The notes: generated by a model from the sequence alone, not told the origin. Shown: positions 34,243 through 43,893, counted from the first letter of the stretch. The stretch is 64,000 bases of DNA from Bacillus sp. FJAT-49736 (GCF_018343615.1 NZ_JAGYPI010000003.1:248001-312000), one strand, 5' to 3'. Numbers and translations are program-made.

Positions 34243-36576
34243 TCAAGCTTGATTAAAATTTTCCTGTAAAACATTTCGCAAAAATGGGCTTGGATCTCCA
34301 ACACTATACAGCTGCAAATAATGCATAGCCCTAGTACAGGCGGTATAGAAAACTCTGCGCAGCCCCTCATCGCTATATACTTGGTTTGACGCATCATAAA
34401 TTAACACGGCATCGAATTCTATGCCCTTGGACAAATAAGATGGTATGACTACAACGCCTTGCTCATATTCAATGGAGTTGTTCTTCATAAGCTTAATTTC
34501 ATCGATGTTGGACAAGGCTTCATATGCATTAGAACTTTCCTCAGCTGATTTACATATTATTGCAATAGTATTATAGCCAAGACTTCGTAAATTTGCGACT
34601 TTGGATATAATGGATTGGTGGAGTTCAGCGTGATGGGACAATTGTGTCAGCACAGGCTTTTCTCCTTCGCGTTCGAAAGGGATAATCCGCTCGCAGTCTG
34701 GGACGAGCCTACGTGTAAATTCGATGATTGGTTTAGTTGATCGATAGCTCCTTGCCAGGTTGATTACCTCCGTTTTATCTGGGCCATATAAGTTGGTAAG
34801 TGTACGGAAATCAACCATTCCGCTGGCATGGGTGAATATTGCCTGATTAAAGTCGCCGAGCACAGTCATTCTTGCAGAAGGAAATAAACGCTTTAAAAAC
34901 TCAAATTGAAAAGGGGAATAGTCCTGTGCCTCATCCACAACTATATGTTTAATGGAACTGTTCGTCTGAAATCCTAGAATGAGCTCTTTCAAAAGCAAAA
35001 ATGGGGTGGCATCTTCATAAAATAATTTGTCTGCGTCTAGCATTTCCAGGGTCAATCGACAAATATCCGTCCACTCAGTGAGTGTTTCCTCCCCCAACCA
35101 CTTTTGGATATACCCTGGGTCGGCAAAAATTTGCTTATATATTCCCTTTATGTCAACAAATCGAAAAGCTCGAATTCGTTTTCGCAACGGCTTTAGCTTC
35201 CGGCGAACAATCAATCGAGCAAGAGCTTTTGGCTCCATCTCATAATCGGCAATGGCATCCCCTTTATAGCCGCGTTTTTTCGCTAAGTAGGTGTGCGCCT
35301 TATGGTAATCCTCGTTACTTAGCAGCTCGATTTCCTCCTGTACCCATGGTTTAATCCATTCTACCTTTTCGGCTTCGTCTATTTGTTTAATTAGCCAATC
35401 CTTCAACATTTCAAGTCTGTTATGGAAGCGAAGAGAGGTGTCGCTATAAAACTTTTTTGCAATTTGTTGTGCGCCAATTATTGTCTTACCTCTAAAGGTA
35501 ATTTCTTTGAATCGCATTCCAGATAATTCTAATGACTGCCTGTATGATTGGATTGCCTCAAAGAAACGGTTAGATGCCTTAAAGCGAATCGCAGCTATCC
35601 TTGACCTATAAGGAGGAGTATTTGCTGCAGTTAGCACATATTCCAATTGCTCGTATGGATTTTCAACATGAAACTCTTTACCTAAACGATGCGCTAAATA
35701 TTCCTGGAATGTGACCTGCTGCATATTTTCTTCGCCAAGCTCGGGCAACACATTGGATACGTAGCTGTTAAACATTGTATTTGGGGAAAAAAGAATAATT
35801 TGATCAGCGTTCAAACTATCACGATATTTGTATAGCAAATAAGCTATGCGCTGCAAGGCAGCCGATGTCTTTCCGCTCCCAGCTACACCGTGCACAATAA
35901 GCAGTCTTCCGCGATCATGACGAATAATCCTGTTTTGCTCCTGTTGAATGGTAGCTACTATATTGTGCATATGTTTGTCTGTACCATTGCCCAGTACATT
36001 CTGCAAAATTTCGTCTCCGATGGTCAGACTCGTATCAAACATAGATTGGAGAACGCCGCCGCGGATAAGATATTGCCACTTTTTCTTCAATACGCCTTGG
36101 ATTACACCCCCAGGGGTTGCGTACTTAGCTGGACCGGGCTGGTAATCATAGTAGACACTCGAAATCGGCGCCCTCCAGTCGTATATAAGGAAATTATCGC
36201 CACTTGTATCTGTAAGTGTCGAGATTCCAATATAAATCTGTTCCTCGGGAGAAGTTCCTTCTTCTAGAAAATCGATTCGACCAAAGTAGGGAACCTCCTC
36301 CATACGACGGAGTACAGATAATCTCTTCGATGCATGTCTATGGGTGCTTTGACTTACGGAAAGAGCCTGAGCCTCTTGTCTTAAGCCAATGATGGTCTCT
36401 AGAAAGTCATCGAAAGTATCAATATTCACCTTGATTTCATCCCAGAAGTGCTTTCGGATGTGTATTACTTCATTTCGACGCTGGTCCGTTTCTTCCTCTA
36501 ATCTACTGATTTGCTCCTTAATTGTTTGCATTACACTGTCGACTTGTTTTTGCTCTTGCTCCAATTCTAATTTCAT
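34243..36576 (-). CDS. helD: RNA polymerase recycling motor HelD
   Basis: SF1-type ATPase that pulls stalled RNA polymerase off DNA. 777 residues. The N-terminal antiparallel coiled coil (about 1-80, EQEQKQVDSVMQTIKEQIS) enters the secondary channel. PYFGRIDF and YIGISTL.D and YDWRAPISSVYYDY are typical of the group. Walker A is HGVAGSGKTSAAL (about residue 230), Walker B VVDEAQDYSPFQ, then LGDFNQAI, LARSYRST and YTACTRAMHYL. I start at ATG 36576 with AAGGAG ahead; an in-frame ATG/GTG at 36621 has none. Confidence 0.92.
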   Translation of the reverse strand: MKLELEQEQKQVDSVMQTIKEQISRLEEETDQRRNEVIHIRKHFWDEIKVNIDTFDDFLETIIGLRQEAQALSVSQSTHRHASKRLSVLRRMEEVPYFGRIDFLEEGTSPEEQIYIGISTLTDTSGDNFLIYDWRAPISSVYYDYQPGPAKYATPGGVIQGVLKKKWQYLIRGGVLQSMFDTSLTIGDEILQNVLGNGTDKHMHNIVATIQQEQNRIIRHDRGRLLIVHGVAGSGKTSAALQRIAYLLYKYRDSLNADQIILFSPNTMFNSYVSNVLPELGEENMQQVTFQEYLAHRLGKEFHVENPYEQLEYVLTAANTPPYRSRIAAIRFKASNRFFEAIQSYRQSLELSGMRFKEITFRGKTIIGAQQIAKKFYSDTSLRFHNRLEMLKDWLIKQIDEAEKVEWIKPWVQEEIELLSNEDYHKAHTYLAKKRGYKGDAIADYEMEPKALARLIVRRKLKPLRKRIRAFRFVDIKGIYKQIFADPGYIQKWLGEETLTEWTDICRLTLEMLDADKLFYEDATPFLLLKELILGFQTNSSIKHIVVDEAQDYSPFQFEFLKRLFPSARMTVLGDFNQAIFTHASGMVDFRTLTNLYGPDKTEVINLARSYRSTKPIIEFTRRLVPDCERIIPFEREGEKPVLTQLSHHAELHQSIISKVANLRSLGYNTIAIICKSAEESSNAYEALSNIDEIKLMKNNSIEYEQGVVVIPSYLSKGIEFDAVLIYDASNQVYSDEGLRRVFYTACTRAMHYLQLYSVGDPSPFLRNVLQENFNQA

Positions 36577-36630
36577 AGCAAACACTCCTTTTTTTAGATA
36601 TAAGGGGTTGACTACCGACAAATTATGATA

Positions 36631-36672
36631 TATAATTAAAATAAGGGATACTATACATTTATTTTAATTATA
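36631..36672. repeat. Perfect 14-bp inverted repeat upstream of helD
   Basis: TATAATTAAAATAA, 14-nt loop (GGGATACTATACAT), TTATTTTAATTATA. It lies 55-96 bp before the helD start, where a promoter is expected. It is too AT-rich and lacks a T tract for a terminator; an operator is possible. Confidence 0.65.
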
Positions 36673-36783
36673 TAGTGTCTATCTATATAAATTTACCACG
36701 GAATCTCCTTTTTTTCAATGGATTGGACATGATTATTTTGCTTGTCTTTTCATAATTTAACGACTATAAACTTTTATAAATAA

Positions 36784-36828
36784 AGAACCCTTCATACAAA
36801 TTGTTATGAAGGGTTTCCTTTTTTTATC
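36784..36828 (+). terminator. Orphan terminator between divergent helD and the helicase gene
   Basis: AACCCTTCATA, loop, TATGAAGGGTTT, then CCTTTTTTT. No gene on the plus strand ends here, so it either ends an unseen short transcript or acts as an attenuator for the helicase gene 140 bp downstream. Confidence 0.75.
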
Positions 36829-36968
36829 ATGATACTCAATAATAACCTATATGTACCATCACAATTCGGAGCATATTGTAAATAATTTTAAAGTTAAATA
36901 AGTGCTTGTAACTTTTAAATATTTCTCTGTCGGTAACAGGCTCTTTTTTTAATGATAAGGGGAATCAA

Positions 36969-39197
36969 ATGACAACAACTAAAACATATATCAAAGAATG
37001 GCAGCAAGCTCTGCAACAAGAAATTAATCACTTAAAAAAATATGGTGGAAGTCGCTATTCTGTTACAAATGGAAGGTTGTTATCAAATGATGGTCCCTAT
37101 AGCTATTATTTTGATACTGCAATCTCCTTAAAGATACCAGTTGGTTCATCTATAAAATTGGAATGGGGAACGATGAAAACTAGTGGGAAAGTGCTTTCCT
37201 CTGAAGGTCGGGGAATTATTCTTGCATTAGAACGGAACTTTGGCGCTCTGATCCCGGATGCTTATTTGCTGCATGACCCATGGGAATTACTTGAACAATT
37301 AATGGAGCGCTTGGATGAAATCAAGAAAAGCAAACAAAAGCGGCTGCGAGTGAAGAGATTGATGAGTCCTTCCATGGAAGTCAAGCATCCTAAGGAAAAA
37401 ATCAAGAGTAATGTCCATGAATTAATTTTGAGGTCAAAGTACAATCATACCACCTTCGTCTGGGGGCCACCGGGAACTGGTAAGACATACATCTTGGCTA
37501 GAACTGCAGCAAATAAATATTTTCAGAAGAAAAGAGTTTTGATTTTGTCGCATAGCAATCAAGCTGTCGATGTATTAATGAGGGAATTGACTGATTTTAT
37601 TAAAAGGAAGAAAAGATTCCGAGAAGGGGATGTGCTTCGCTATGGGGGGAACAACGGGGAAACGTTATCGGCCCATCACGAAATTACCACCAATCTTCTT
37701 ATTGAAAAGCAAGACCCACTCCTTGCGCAGGATAGGCACAGACTAGTGGAGGAAAGACGCCACTTAAAGCAAGACTTGGCTAATTCTTTTAGCAAACGAG
37801 ATTCAGACCATTTACTGGAACTAGAAACGAAGTTTTCTAGGCTACTGGAAAAAATCCGGAAGAAAGAAATTCAATTAGTTAAAGAGGCATTCATTGTAGG
37901 CACGACACTGGCAAAGGCGGCAAGTGACAGTGCGGTATATGAATCAGATTATGACATCGTTATTCTTGATGAGGCAAGTATGGCATATGTACCACAGGCA
38001 GCTTTAGCTGCAAGCCTAGGAAAACGAGTGATTATTTGCGGTGACTTCAAGCAATTACCACCGATTGCTTCCAGTCGGCATCCGCTTGTGGAAAAATGGC
38101 TAAAAGAGGATGTGTTCCATAAGGCTGGAGTCGTGGAATGGCTGAAAGAAGGCAAGCTTCATCCACAGCTCTTTTTATTAAAGGAACAGCGCAGGATGCA
38201 CCCGGATATTTCGGCATTTACTAATCGGTACATCTATCATTCACTGGTTGGAGATCATGAAAGTGTATATAAAAGCAGAAATAACATCACTTGCCTTGCA
38301 CCTTTTAAAGACGAAGCTTCGGTGCTCTTGGATACAAGTTTCACGGGCTTGCATTGTGTAAATGATAGAACAACCAATTCCAGATTTAATCTGTGGCAGC
38401 TGTTGCTATCTTTTCAATTGATTCATGAAGCTTATAAGGGAGGAGTTGCATCCATCGGGTATGTCACCCCATATCGTGCTCAGGCGAATCTTATGGAAAT
38501 GCTTCTTGAAGAAATATATGACAAAGAGCGTAGCGAGACGGATATTATCGCAGCCACCGTCCACCGATTTCAGGGGAGTGAACGAGATGTGATGATATTT
38601 GACACAGTCGATAGTGCCCCGCAAAATCGTGCTGGTATGCTAATCACTGGAAAGGACAGCGAACGATTAATCAATGTAGCTATTACGAGGACGAAAGGGA
38701 AATTTATTCACATCAGTAACAGAAATTTTATCGAAAGACATCTCTATAAGGGAAAAACATTGCGACAACTGGTTGACCATCAGGTCCAGAACAATCAAAC
38801 GGTCACAACGGAAGATATTGGTTCATGGATTCGAAACCAACATTCAAAATTAAAATGGATGCATGCTCGTAAAGTGGAAGCTGTTTTTCAAGACCTGAGG
38901 TCGGCAAAGTATTCGATTACCATCTCCTTGCCAGAGGGAACTATGTTAACAGAAGAATGGGAAAAGCAGTTAATAAATAGAGGAAGACGAGTAAAACTAA
39001 CCGTTATTTCTAAACAAAAGTGCAGTAACTGCGATGTATGGCTGGACGAAGGTTTTCCATTTCCGTTTGTGATGATTGACGAGAAAGTCTTGTGGCTAGG
39101 CATTCCGCTTGAAGGTTCCAGAGGAGTCCACCCCCCTTTTGTAGCGGTTAGACTTAGTTCCAGCAAAATATGTGATTATTTGTTAAAACAGATGTAG
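36969..39197 (+). CDS. SF1 (UPF1/DNA2-like) helicase with C-terminal PLD-like domain
   Basis: 742 residues. A small N-terminal domain (about 1-150) precedes the helicase. Walker A is VWGPPGTGKTYILART (~163-178); motif Ia is LILSHSNQAVDVLM; Walker B is VILDEASMAYVPQA (~329). Motif III is CGDFKQLPPIA, IV QRRMHPDIS, V ATVHRFQGSERDVM and VI NVAITRTKGKFI. The tail (about 625-742) has the strand pattern of a phospholipase-D fold, including VMIDEKVLWLGIP, but no HxK motif. Substrate unknown; it may act in nucleic-acid repair or defence. Divergent from helD. Confidence 0.85.
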   Translation: MTTTKTYIKEWQQALQQEINHLKKYGGSRYSVTNGRLLSNDGPYSYYFDTAISLKIPVGSSIKLEWGTMKTSGKVLSSEGRGIILALERNFGALIPDAYLLHDPWELLEQLMERLDEIKKSKQKRLRVKRLMSPSMEVKHPKEKIKSNVHELILRSKYNHTTFVWGPPGTGKTYILARTAANKYFQKKRVLILSHSNQAVDVLMRELTDFIKRKKRFREGDVLRYGGNNGETLSAHHEITTNLLIEKQDPLLAQDRHRLVEERRHLKQDLANSFSKRDSDHLLELETKFSRLLEKIRKKEIQLVKEAFIVGTTLAKAASDSAVYESDYDIVILDEASMAYVPQAALAASLGKRVIICGDFKQLPPIASSRHPLVEKWLKEDVFHKAGVVEWLKEGKLHPQLFLLKEQRRMHPDISAFTNRYIYHSLVGDHESVYKSRNNITCLAPFKDEASVLLDTSFTGLHCVNDRTTNSRFNLWQLLLSFQLIHEAYKGGVASIGYVTPYRAQANLMEMLLEEIYDKERSETDIIAATVHRFQGSERDVMIFDTVDSAPQNRAGMLITGKDSERLINVAITRTKGKFIHISNRNFIERHLYKGKTLRQLVDHQVQNNQTVTTEDIGSWIRNQHSKLKWMHARKVEAVFQDLRSAKYSITISLPEGTMLTEEWEKQLINRGRRVKLTVISKQKCSNCDVWLDEGFPFPFVMIDEKVLWLGIPLEGSRGVHPPFVAVRLSSSKICDYLLKQM

Positions 39198-39339
39198 TTG
39201 TTAAGCTTATTTGTGATTAAGAATTTTAATATGTTATTTGCACATTCCATCATTCGGGAGACATACATTGGTAGAAAGTGATTAATTTGTTTCTCATAAA
39301 GGAAAGGGTTATTCTGCCCTATTTAATAGATGATATTTA

Positions 39340-39378
39340 AAAGGACCTTCCTTTAGCAGGAGAAGTCCTTTTTTTATG
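39340..39378 (+). terminator. Terminator of the helicase gene
   Basis: AAGGACCTTC, loop, GAAGTCCTT, then TTTTT. Confidence 0.82.
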
Positions 39379-39458
39379 GAATATTATCAGATAGCCAATT
39401 TACAATTATTACACTATCAAACCATGACTAACAATTATGTTTACACAGGAGATTTACT

Positions 39459-40268
39459 ATGGAATTCTTATTAAATAATGAATGCTTGTTTTATGATATT
39501 AAGGGAAAAGGTCAGCCCTTAATTATTTTACATGCGATGGGAACAGATCATCGATCTATGGCAGCGTGGATCGAACCGCTATTTGATTCCATTGATGGGT
39601 GGCAGCGTGTCTATATCGATATTCCTGCTCATGGCAATAGCAATAAAGTAAATGATATAAAATCTACCCAAGATATGCTAAATCTTATCCTGGCATTTAT
39701 TAGTTCTACCTTTCATAACCGTTCTTTCGCCTTGCTTGGACATTCCTTCGGTGGATACTTGGCTCAAGGAATTATGAGTGAGAGACTTAATCTTGTTAAG
39801 GGAATTTGCCTATTAGCCCCAGCTCTCCATTTGATAGAAAGAAGACTTCCTCACAAGGAGATATTAGAGAGAGACAATCATTTAATAGAAGCCCTCGATT
39901 CAGATATCCAACAGTCAATTCATACTTTGTTGGTAAATCAGACAGAGGATTACATAGATTTATTTTTAAAAGAAATACAACCGGGACGCTTATTGGCTAA
40001 TCGTGAATTTCTACAATCCAATTGGAGAGAACAAGGATATTTTTTGAAACAAGCACCTCTACAAAATAAAGAAGAAATTACGCAACCATCTTTAATGATT
40101 TTAGGAAAACAGGATGCCATCTGTGGGTATATGGATCATTTATCTCTTCTAAAAAGGTTCAAATATTTAACTTTCTCGATCCTAAACAATACAGGTCATT
40201 TGATGCAAATTGAAAAAAGAAACCTGGTTCAAGAGTTAGTACGAGATTGGATCCGCACACTCAAATAA
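39459..40268 (+). CDS. Alpha/beta-fold hydrolase
   Basis: 269-residue cytoplasmic hydrolase. The nucleophile elbow is GHSFGGYL (Ser at about 94). The oxyanion stretch is ILHAMGTDHRSM. The acid is probably Asp in GKQDAIC, and the catalytic histidine is in NTGHLMQIE near the end. Esterase or lipase-like activity is expected but the substrate cannot be read. CACAGGAGA precedes the ATG. Confidence 0.86.
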   Translation: MEFLLNNECLFYDIKGKGQPLIILHAMGTDHRSMAAWIEPLFDSIDGWQRVYIDIPAHGNSNKVNDIKSTQDMLNLILAFISSTFHNRSFALLGHSFGGYLAQGIMSERLNLVKGICLLAPALHLIERRLPHKEILERDNHLIEALDSDIQQSIHTLLVNQTEDYIDLFLKEIQPGRLLANREFLQSNWREQGYFLKQAPLQNKEEITQPSLMILGKQDAICGYMDHLSLLKRFKYLTFSILNNTGHLMQIEKRNLVQELVRDWIRTLK

Positions 40269-40298
40269 TGCAAAGATGCAAATACAATTTACTTAAAA

Positions 40299-40328
40299 GA
40301 GGGTTTCATCTATTAACCCTTTTTTTCT
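40299..40328 (+). terminator. Terminator of the hydrolase gene
   Basis: AAGAGGGTT, 9-nt loop, AACCCTTTTTTT. Confidence 0.78.
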
Positions 40329-40344
40329 ATAAAACACCAAATCA

Positions 40345-40392
40345 AGGGGACGGCTCTCTTGTTTCTTTTTAAGAAACGGGAGAACTGTCCCT
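40345..40392. repeat. Hairpin repeat element, copy 1
   Basis: AGGGGACGGCTCTCTTGTTT, then CTT..AAG, then AAACGGGAGAACTGTCCCT: a long stem of about 21 bp. It matches the element at 42252-42298; the pair brackets the protease gene. Such GGGGACGG..CCGTCCCC elements are, from memory, dispersed in Bacillaceae. Confidence 0.75.
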
Positions 40393-40548
40393 ATTGTTTT
40401 AGAAATAATGCGGTTAATAATACCTATCTCAACCTATTAAATAGGAATTTCTTTCTATTAATTTAAAAATTTAAATAATTCCAATTATTCATGCGAATTA
40501 TTGTTCTATTATTTATAATAATGGTGAGTAAAAAATAAGGGGGTAATA

Positions 40549-42222
40549 GTGTTGAAGAAAAAGTTCATTGTACCTGTAGCTCTGTCCTCAGTGATTTTGG
40601 TAGGTTCTATCCCGTTAAGTAATGTATTGGCGAAGCCCGTTGATACAGAGATGGTAAGTAGTGTACAAGCTGCTAAAAAATGGAATGATAAAGCCAGTGT
40701 TCCTTTATTTGTAAAGGAGCGATTTGCAGAGAAATTCTCTTCTAGTACTCCTTCTAATGCATTAAATTACTTGAAGAAAAACGAAGGTAAAACCGGAATA
40801 AACAATCCAGATAAGAATCTAAAAGTAAAAAGTACAGAAAAAGATAAGCTTGGTATGACTCATGTACGTTTTAATCAGACAATAAATGGACTTTACGTAG
40901 AAGGATCAGAAGTCATTGTACATTTTAATAAGAATAATGAAGTAGTATCCATCAATGGACGAATTAATCAGACGATTGATGATGATGCTGTGGACACTAC
41001 CACTTCTTTAAGTAGTGATGATGCACTAAAGGCCGCATTAACTTCTGTCGATGCTCCTGATGAGCTGACATATGATCCAACAACTGAGCTTGTGGTATAT
41101 CCTTTTGATGGGGAAAATCATACAGCTTATAAGGTGAATGTTAACTTTATGGGGGATGAACCTGGAAATTGGTTTGTCTTTGTGGATGCAAAAACGGGAG
41201 AAGTTATTGACAAGTATAACGGTATAATGGATCTTGATGAATTCAAACCACAAAATGGTGTTGGAAAAGGTGTGCATGGTGCTCACAGGGATTTACATAT
41301 CTCCCAAGTGAAGGAACCCAAATCAGGAACAAGGTTTGCGTTAGCAGATGTCGTACATGAGAATTTGGGAGGCATATTTACCTATGATTCAAAAAATGAT
41401 ACGAATACTAAAAATGATACCCTATATGTTGGGAATTCTGCTGCTTTTATTGGGGATTATGATAGAGCCGCGGTAGATGCACATTATAATTCCGAGAAGG
41501 TGTATGAATACTATCTGAAGGAACATGGCCGAAATTCCCTGGATGGGAAAGGGATGGCTATTAACTCCTATGTACACTATGATAAAAATTATAATAATGC
41601 CTTCTGGAATGGTGCTTGGATGACCTATGGTGATGGAGATGGTGAGTTCTTTATTTCACTATCTGCAGGTCTTGACGTTGCTGCCCACGAGATGACACAT
41701 GGTGTTATCACTCATACAGCAAATCTAGTATACCGCAATCAACCTGGAGCACTTAATGAATCATTTGCCGATGTCTTTGGTGCACTCGTGGATGATAAAG
41801 ATTGGGAAATAGGCGAGGATATTATGGCGCCGGCAGCTAAAGCAAATGGTGTTACGAGATTGCGTAGCATGAGTGATCCGAATAGTGTTGTTGTTAGTAA
41901 TGCACAACGAGCTGCGTATGGCAGCGGAGTTTATCCGGCACATATGAGTCAATATTACAATATGCCGCAATCTGTAGATAATGGCGGTGTCCATGTGAAC
42001 TCCTCCATTACGAACCATGCCGCATACTTAATTGGTCAAGAGATTGGAAGAAAGAAATTAGGACAAATTTATTATCGAGCAATATCTGTTTATTTAACTC
42101 CAAATTCCAATTTTAGTGACGCACGAAGAGCAATTGTTCAATCTGCAATTGATCTATATGGGGAAGGAAGCGCGGAAGAAGCTGCCGCAAATTCTGGATT
42201 TGATGCAGTGGGAATTTACTAA
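40549..42222 (+). CDS. Thermolysin-type (M4) neutral metalloprotease
   Basis: Secreted zinc protease made as a 557-residue precursor. Signal peptide at 1-28; FTP/PepSY propeptide about 35-235 (LGMTHVRFNQTINGLYVEGS). The mature M4 domain has the zinc site DVAAHEMTHGVITHTANL (~380-397) and the third ligand in GALNESFADVFGAL. The catalytic His lies in GGVHVNSSITNHAAYL. The start is GTG after AAGGGGG. Likely degrades extracellular protein for nutrition. Confidence 0.95.
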   Translation: MLKKKFIVPVALSSVILVGSIPLSNVLAKPVDTEMVSSVQAAKKWNDKASVPLFVKERFAEKFSSSTPSNALNYLKKNEGKTGINNPDKNLKVKSTEKDKLGMTHVRFNQTINGLYVEGSEVIVHFNKNNEVVSINGRINQTIDDDAVDTTTSLSSDDALKAALTSVDAPDELTYDPTTELVVYPFDGENHTAYKVNVNFMGDEPGNWFVFVDAKTGEVIDKYNGIMDLDEFKPQNGVGKGVHGAHRDLHISQVKEPKSGTRFALADVVHENLGGIFTYDSKNDTNTKNDTLYVGNSAAFIGDYDRAAVDAHYNSEKVYEYYLKEHGRNSLDGKGMAINSYVHYDKNYNNAFWNGAWMTYGDGDGEFFISLSAGLDVAAHEMTHGVITHTANLVYRNQPGALNESFADVFGALVDDKDWEIGEDIMAPAAKANGVTRLRSMSDPNSVVVSNAQRAAYGSGVYPAHMSQYYNMPQSVDNGGVHVNSSITNHAAYLIGQEIGRKKLGQIYYRAISVYLTPNSNFSDARRAIVQSAIDLYGEGSAEEAAANSGFDAVGIY

Positions 42223-42251
42223 GCTTTACTAGGGAAAATATTTTTTACAGG

Positions 42252-42298
42252 GGGGACGGTTCCCATGTTTCGTTAGGAAACATGAGAGAACCGTCCCC
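42252..42298. repeat. Hairpin repeat element, copy 2
   Basis: GGGGACGGTTCCCATGTTTC, GTTA, GGAAACATGAGAGAACC, GTCCCC. It shares the outer stem GGGGACGG..CCGTCCCC and the GTTTC/GAAAC inner part with copy 1 at 40345. Confidence 0.78.
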
Positions 42299-42377
42299 AT
42301 TGTTTAAAAATGAAAAATGGAAATAGAGTAAAATTATATACTATTTTGAATAATTTCCTATATAATAGATGAGAACA

Positions 42378-42416
42378 GGAGCACAATAATGCATTATTGG
42401 TGCTCCATTTTTCTTA
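42378..42416 (+). terminator. Terminator between the protease and yiaA genes
   Basis: GGAGCAC AATAAT GC ATTATT GGTGCTCC, then ATTTTTCTT. It could end the protease transcript or attenuate yiaA; TATAAT lies just upstream at 42361 but with no good -35. Confidence 0.82.
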
Positions 42417-42442
42417 GATATGAAAATAAGGGGGGATTTTCG

Positions 42443-42913
42443 ATGTCTATTGATAATGAAGTTTTAATGGATAAGAAAAAACAAAATGAACCTAGAGTGA
42501 AAACAGAAAGAAAAGATGGAGAACCGACTCCAGCGTTTAAAGGCGCCTCTTGGGCAGCGCTGTTAGTAGGTGTTGCGGCTTACCTCATAGGTTTGTTTAA
42601 TGCAACGATGGAACTGAACGAGAAAGGATATTACTTTGCTGTCCTAGTATTCGGACTTTATTCAGCTGTATCCTTACAAAAAGCGGTTAGAGATAAAGAT
42701 GAGGGAATACCTGTTACAAATATTTATTATGGTATTAGTTGGATTGCACTTATTGTATCTATTTTATTAATGTCCATCGGTTTATACAATGCGGGAAGTA
42801 TTGTTTTAAGCGAAAAGGGTTTTTATGGTATGGCATATGTTCTTAGTATTTTTGCAGCTATAACCGTTCAAAAAAATATTAGAGATACACAGAGGGCAAG
42901 AGAAAGAGATTAA
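42443..42913 (+). CDS. yiaA: YiaA/YiaB-family inner membrane protein
   Basis: 156 residues with four membrane helices as two YiaA/YiaB pairs: [20 protein letters not shown] and [20 protein letters not shown], each followed by a second helix and [12 protein letters not shown] or [12 protein letters not shown]. The duplication is plain to see. The family is stress-associated in enterobacteria; function unknown. ATG 42443 follows AAGGGGGG; the longer frame has no ribosome binding site. Confidence 0.86.
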   Translation: MSIDNEVLMDKKKQNEPRVKTERKDGEPTPAFKGASWAALLVGVAAYLIGLFNATMELNEKGYYFAVLVFGLYSAVSLQKAVRDKDEGIPVTNIYYGISWIALIVSILLMSIGLYNAGSIVLSEKGFYGMAYVLSIFAAITVQKNIRDTQRARERD

Positions 42914-42984
42914 TTAACACAATTCACTTATTTTATCTTTCTTGATTCTTAGATAGCTTTAATTCAATTATATAAATGATTCCT

Positions 42985-43034
42985 TAAAATCATCTATCCT
43001 TTATGTTTTGTTAAAGGAAGGATGATTTTTTCTG
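42985..43034 (+). terminator. Terminator of yiaA
   Basis: AAATCATC.TATCCTTT and AAAGGA.GGATGATTT around a T-rich loop, then TTTCTG. Confidence 0.82.
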
Positions 43035-43125
43035 TAGGATATTGATGTTCGTTGAACTAAAATAAAAGTAGGACGTTTTAATTAGAAAAGATTTAGCATA
43101 ACACTACCTGTATAGATAAAGGGGT

Positions 43126-43743
43126 ATGCCATTGTATACGAAGAAATCGATTATTCAAAGTGTTATCAGTACAATATTACTTAATGGAGTTTTACCGTTT
43201 GTTGTTTATATTATATTGAAATCATATTATTCTAATTTGTTTTCTTTGATTATAGCGACCATTATACCACTACTTGATATTATCTATGGATTTTGCAAAA
43301 ATCGTAAGATTGATGTATTTAATTGCTTTATGTTAGTTGGATTTTTACTGGGAATAATAGCACTTTTATTTGGTGGCAATGAAAAAATTATCTTACTACG
43401 AGAATCGTTTGTTACTGGAATTATGGGTATGCTTTTTCTCTTATCTTTGTTCTTGCAAAAACCATTAATCTATTATTTTGCAAAACGATTCACTACGAAT
43501 GATTATGAAAGGTTTTGGGATTACGACTATTTTCGTTTTGTGATTCGATTTATTACTATAGTATGGGGAATATCATTGCTTTTAGAAGCAATGATTAAAG
43601 CTTATTTAGTTTTTTCTTTATCTACAACCGCGTTCCTTGCGGTTTCACCAATCATCTTTTATGGAATACTAGCTGTAGTAATTCTATGGACTATTTATTA
43701 TCGTAGATATTCAAAGCATAAACTTGATCAGATAATACATTGA
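43126..43743 (+). CDS. VC0807-family membrane protein
   Basis: 205 residues with six membrane helices. The family pattern LNGVLPFVVYIILK, IATIIPLLDIIYGF and ESFVTGIMGMLFLLSLFLQK..YYFAKRF is present. Function unknown. The ribosome binding site AAAGGGG lies only 1-2 nt before the ATG at 43126; a TTG at 43132 has better spacing and may be the true start. Monocistronic. Confidence 0.75.
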   Translation: MPLYTKKSIIQSVISTILLNGVLPFVVYIILKSYYSNLFSLIIATIIPLLDIIYGFCKNRKIDVFNCFMLVGFLLGIIALLFGGNEKIILLRESFVTGIMGMLFLLSLFLQKPLIYYFAKRFTTNDYERFWDYDYFRFVIRFITIVWGISLLLEAMIKAYLVFSLSTTAFLAVSPIIFYGILAVVILWTIYYRRYSKHKLDQIIH

Positions 43744-43801
43744 TGAAGCAGTACTTAAATAAAGTCTTTGGCAAAAAATGAACAGTGCTATTTACTGTTT
43801 A

Positions 43802-43817
43802 TTTTTTTTTTTTTTTT
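43802..43817. repeat. T16 homopolymer upstream of the TetR-operon promoter
   Basis: Sixteen T in a row, 19 bp before the -35 box at 43837. It might act as a bent or UP-like element and is prone to slippage. Confidence 0.7.
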
Positions 43818-43836
43818 GAGAAAATGAAAAAAACAT

Positions 43837-43893
43837 TTGACAAACCGACGGTCGGTACTTATGATAAGAATATAAATAAACCGACTGGCGGTC
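43837..43893 (+). promoter_or_regulatory. TetR-operon promoter with two operators
   Basis: TTGACA (43837-43842), 17-nt spacer, TATGAT (43860-43865). The spacer holds ACCGACGGTCGGT (43844-43856), a perfect palindrome. A second, ACCGACTGGCGGT (43880-43892), lies 36 bp downstream, past the transcription start. These match TetR-family operators and lie ahead of the operon that encodes a TetR regulator. Confidence 0.85.
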
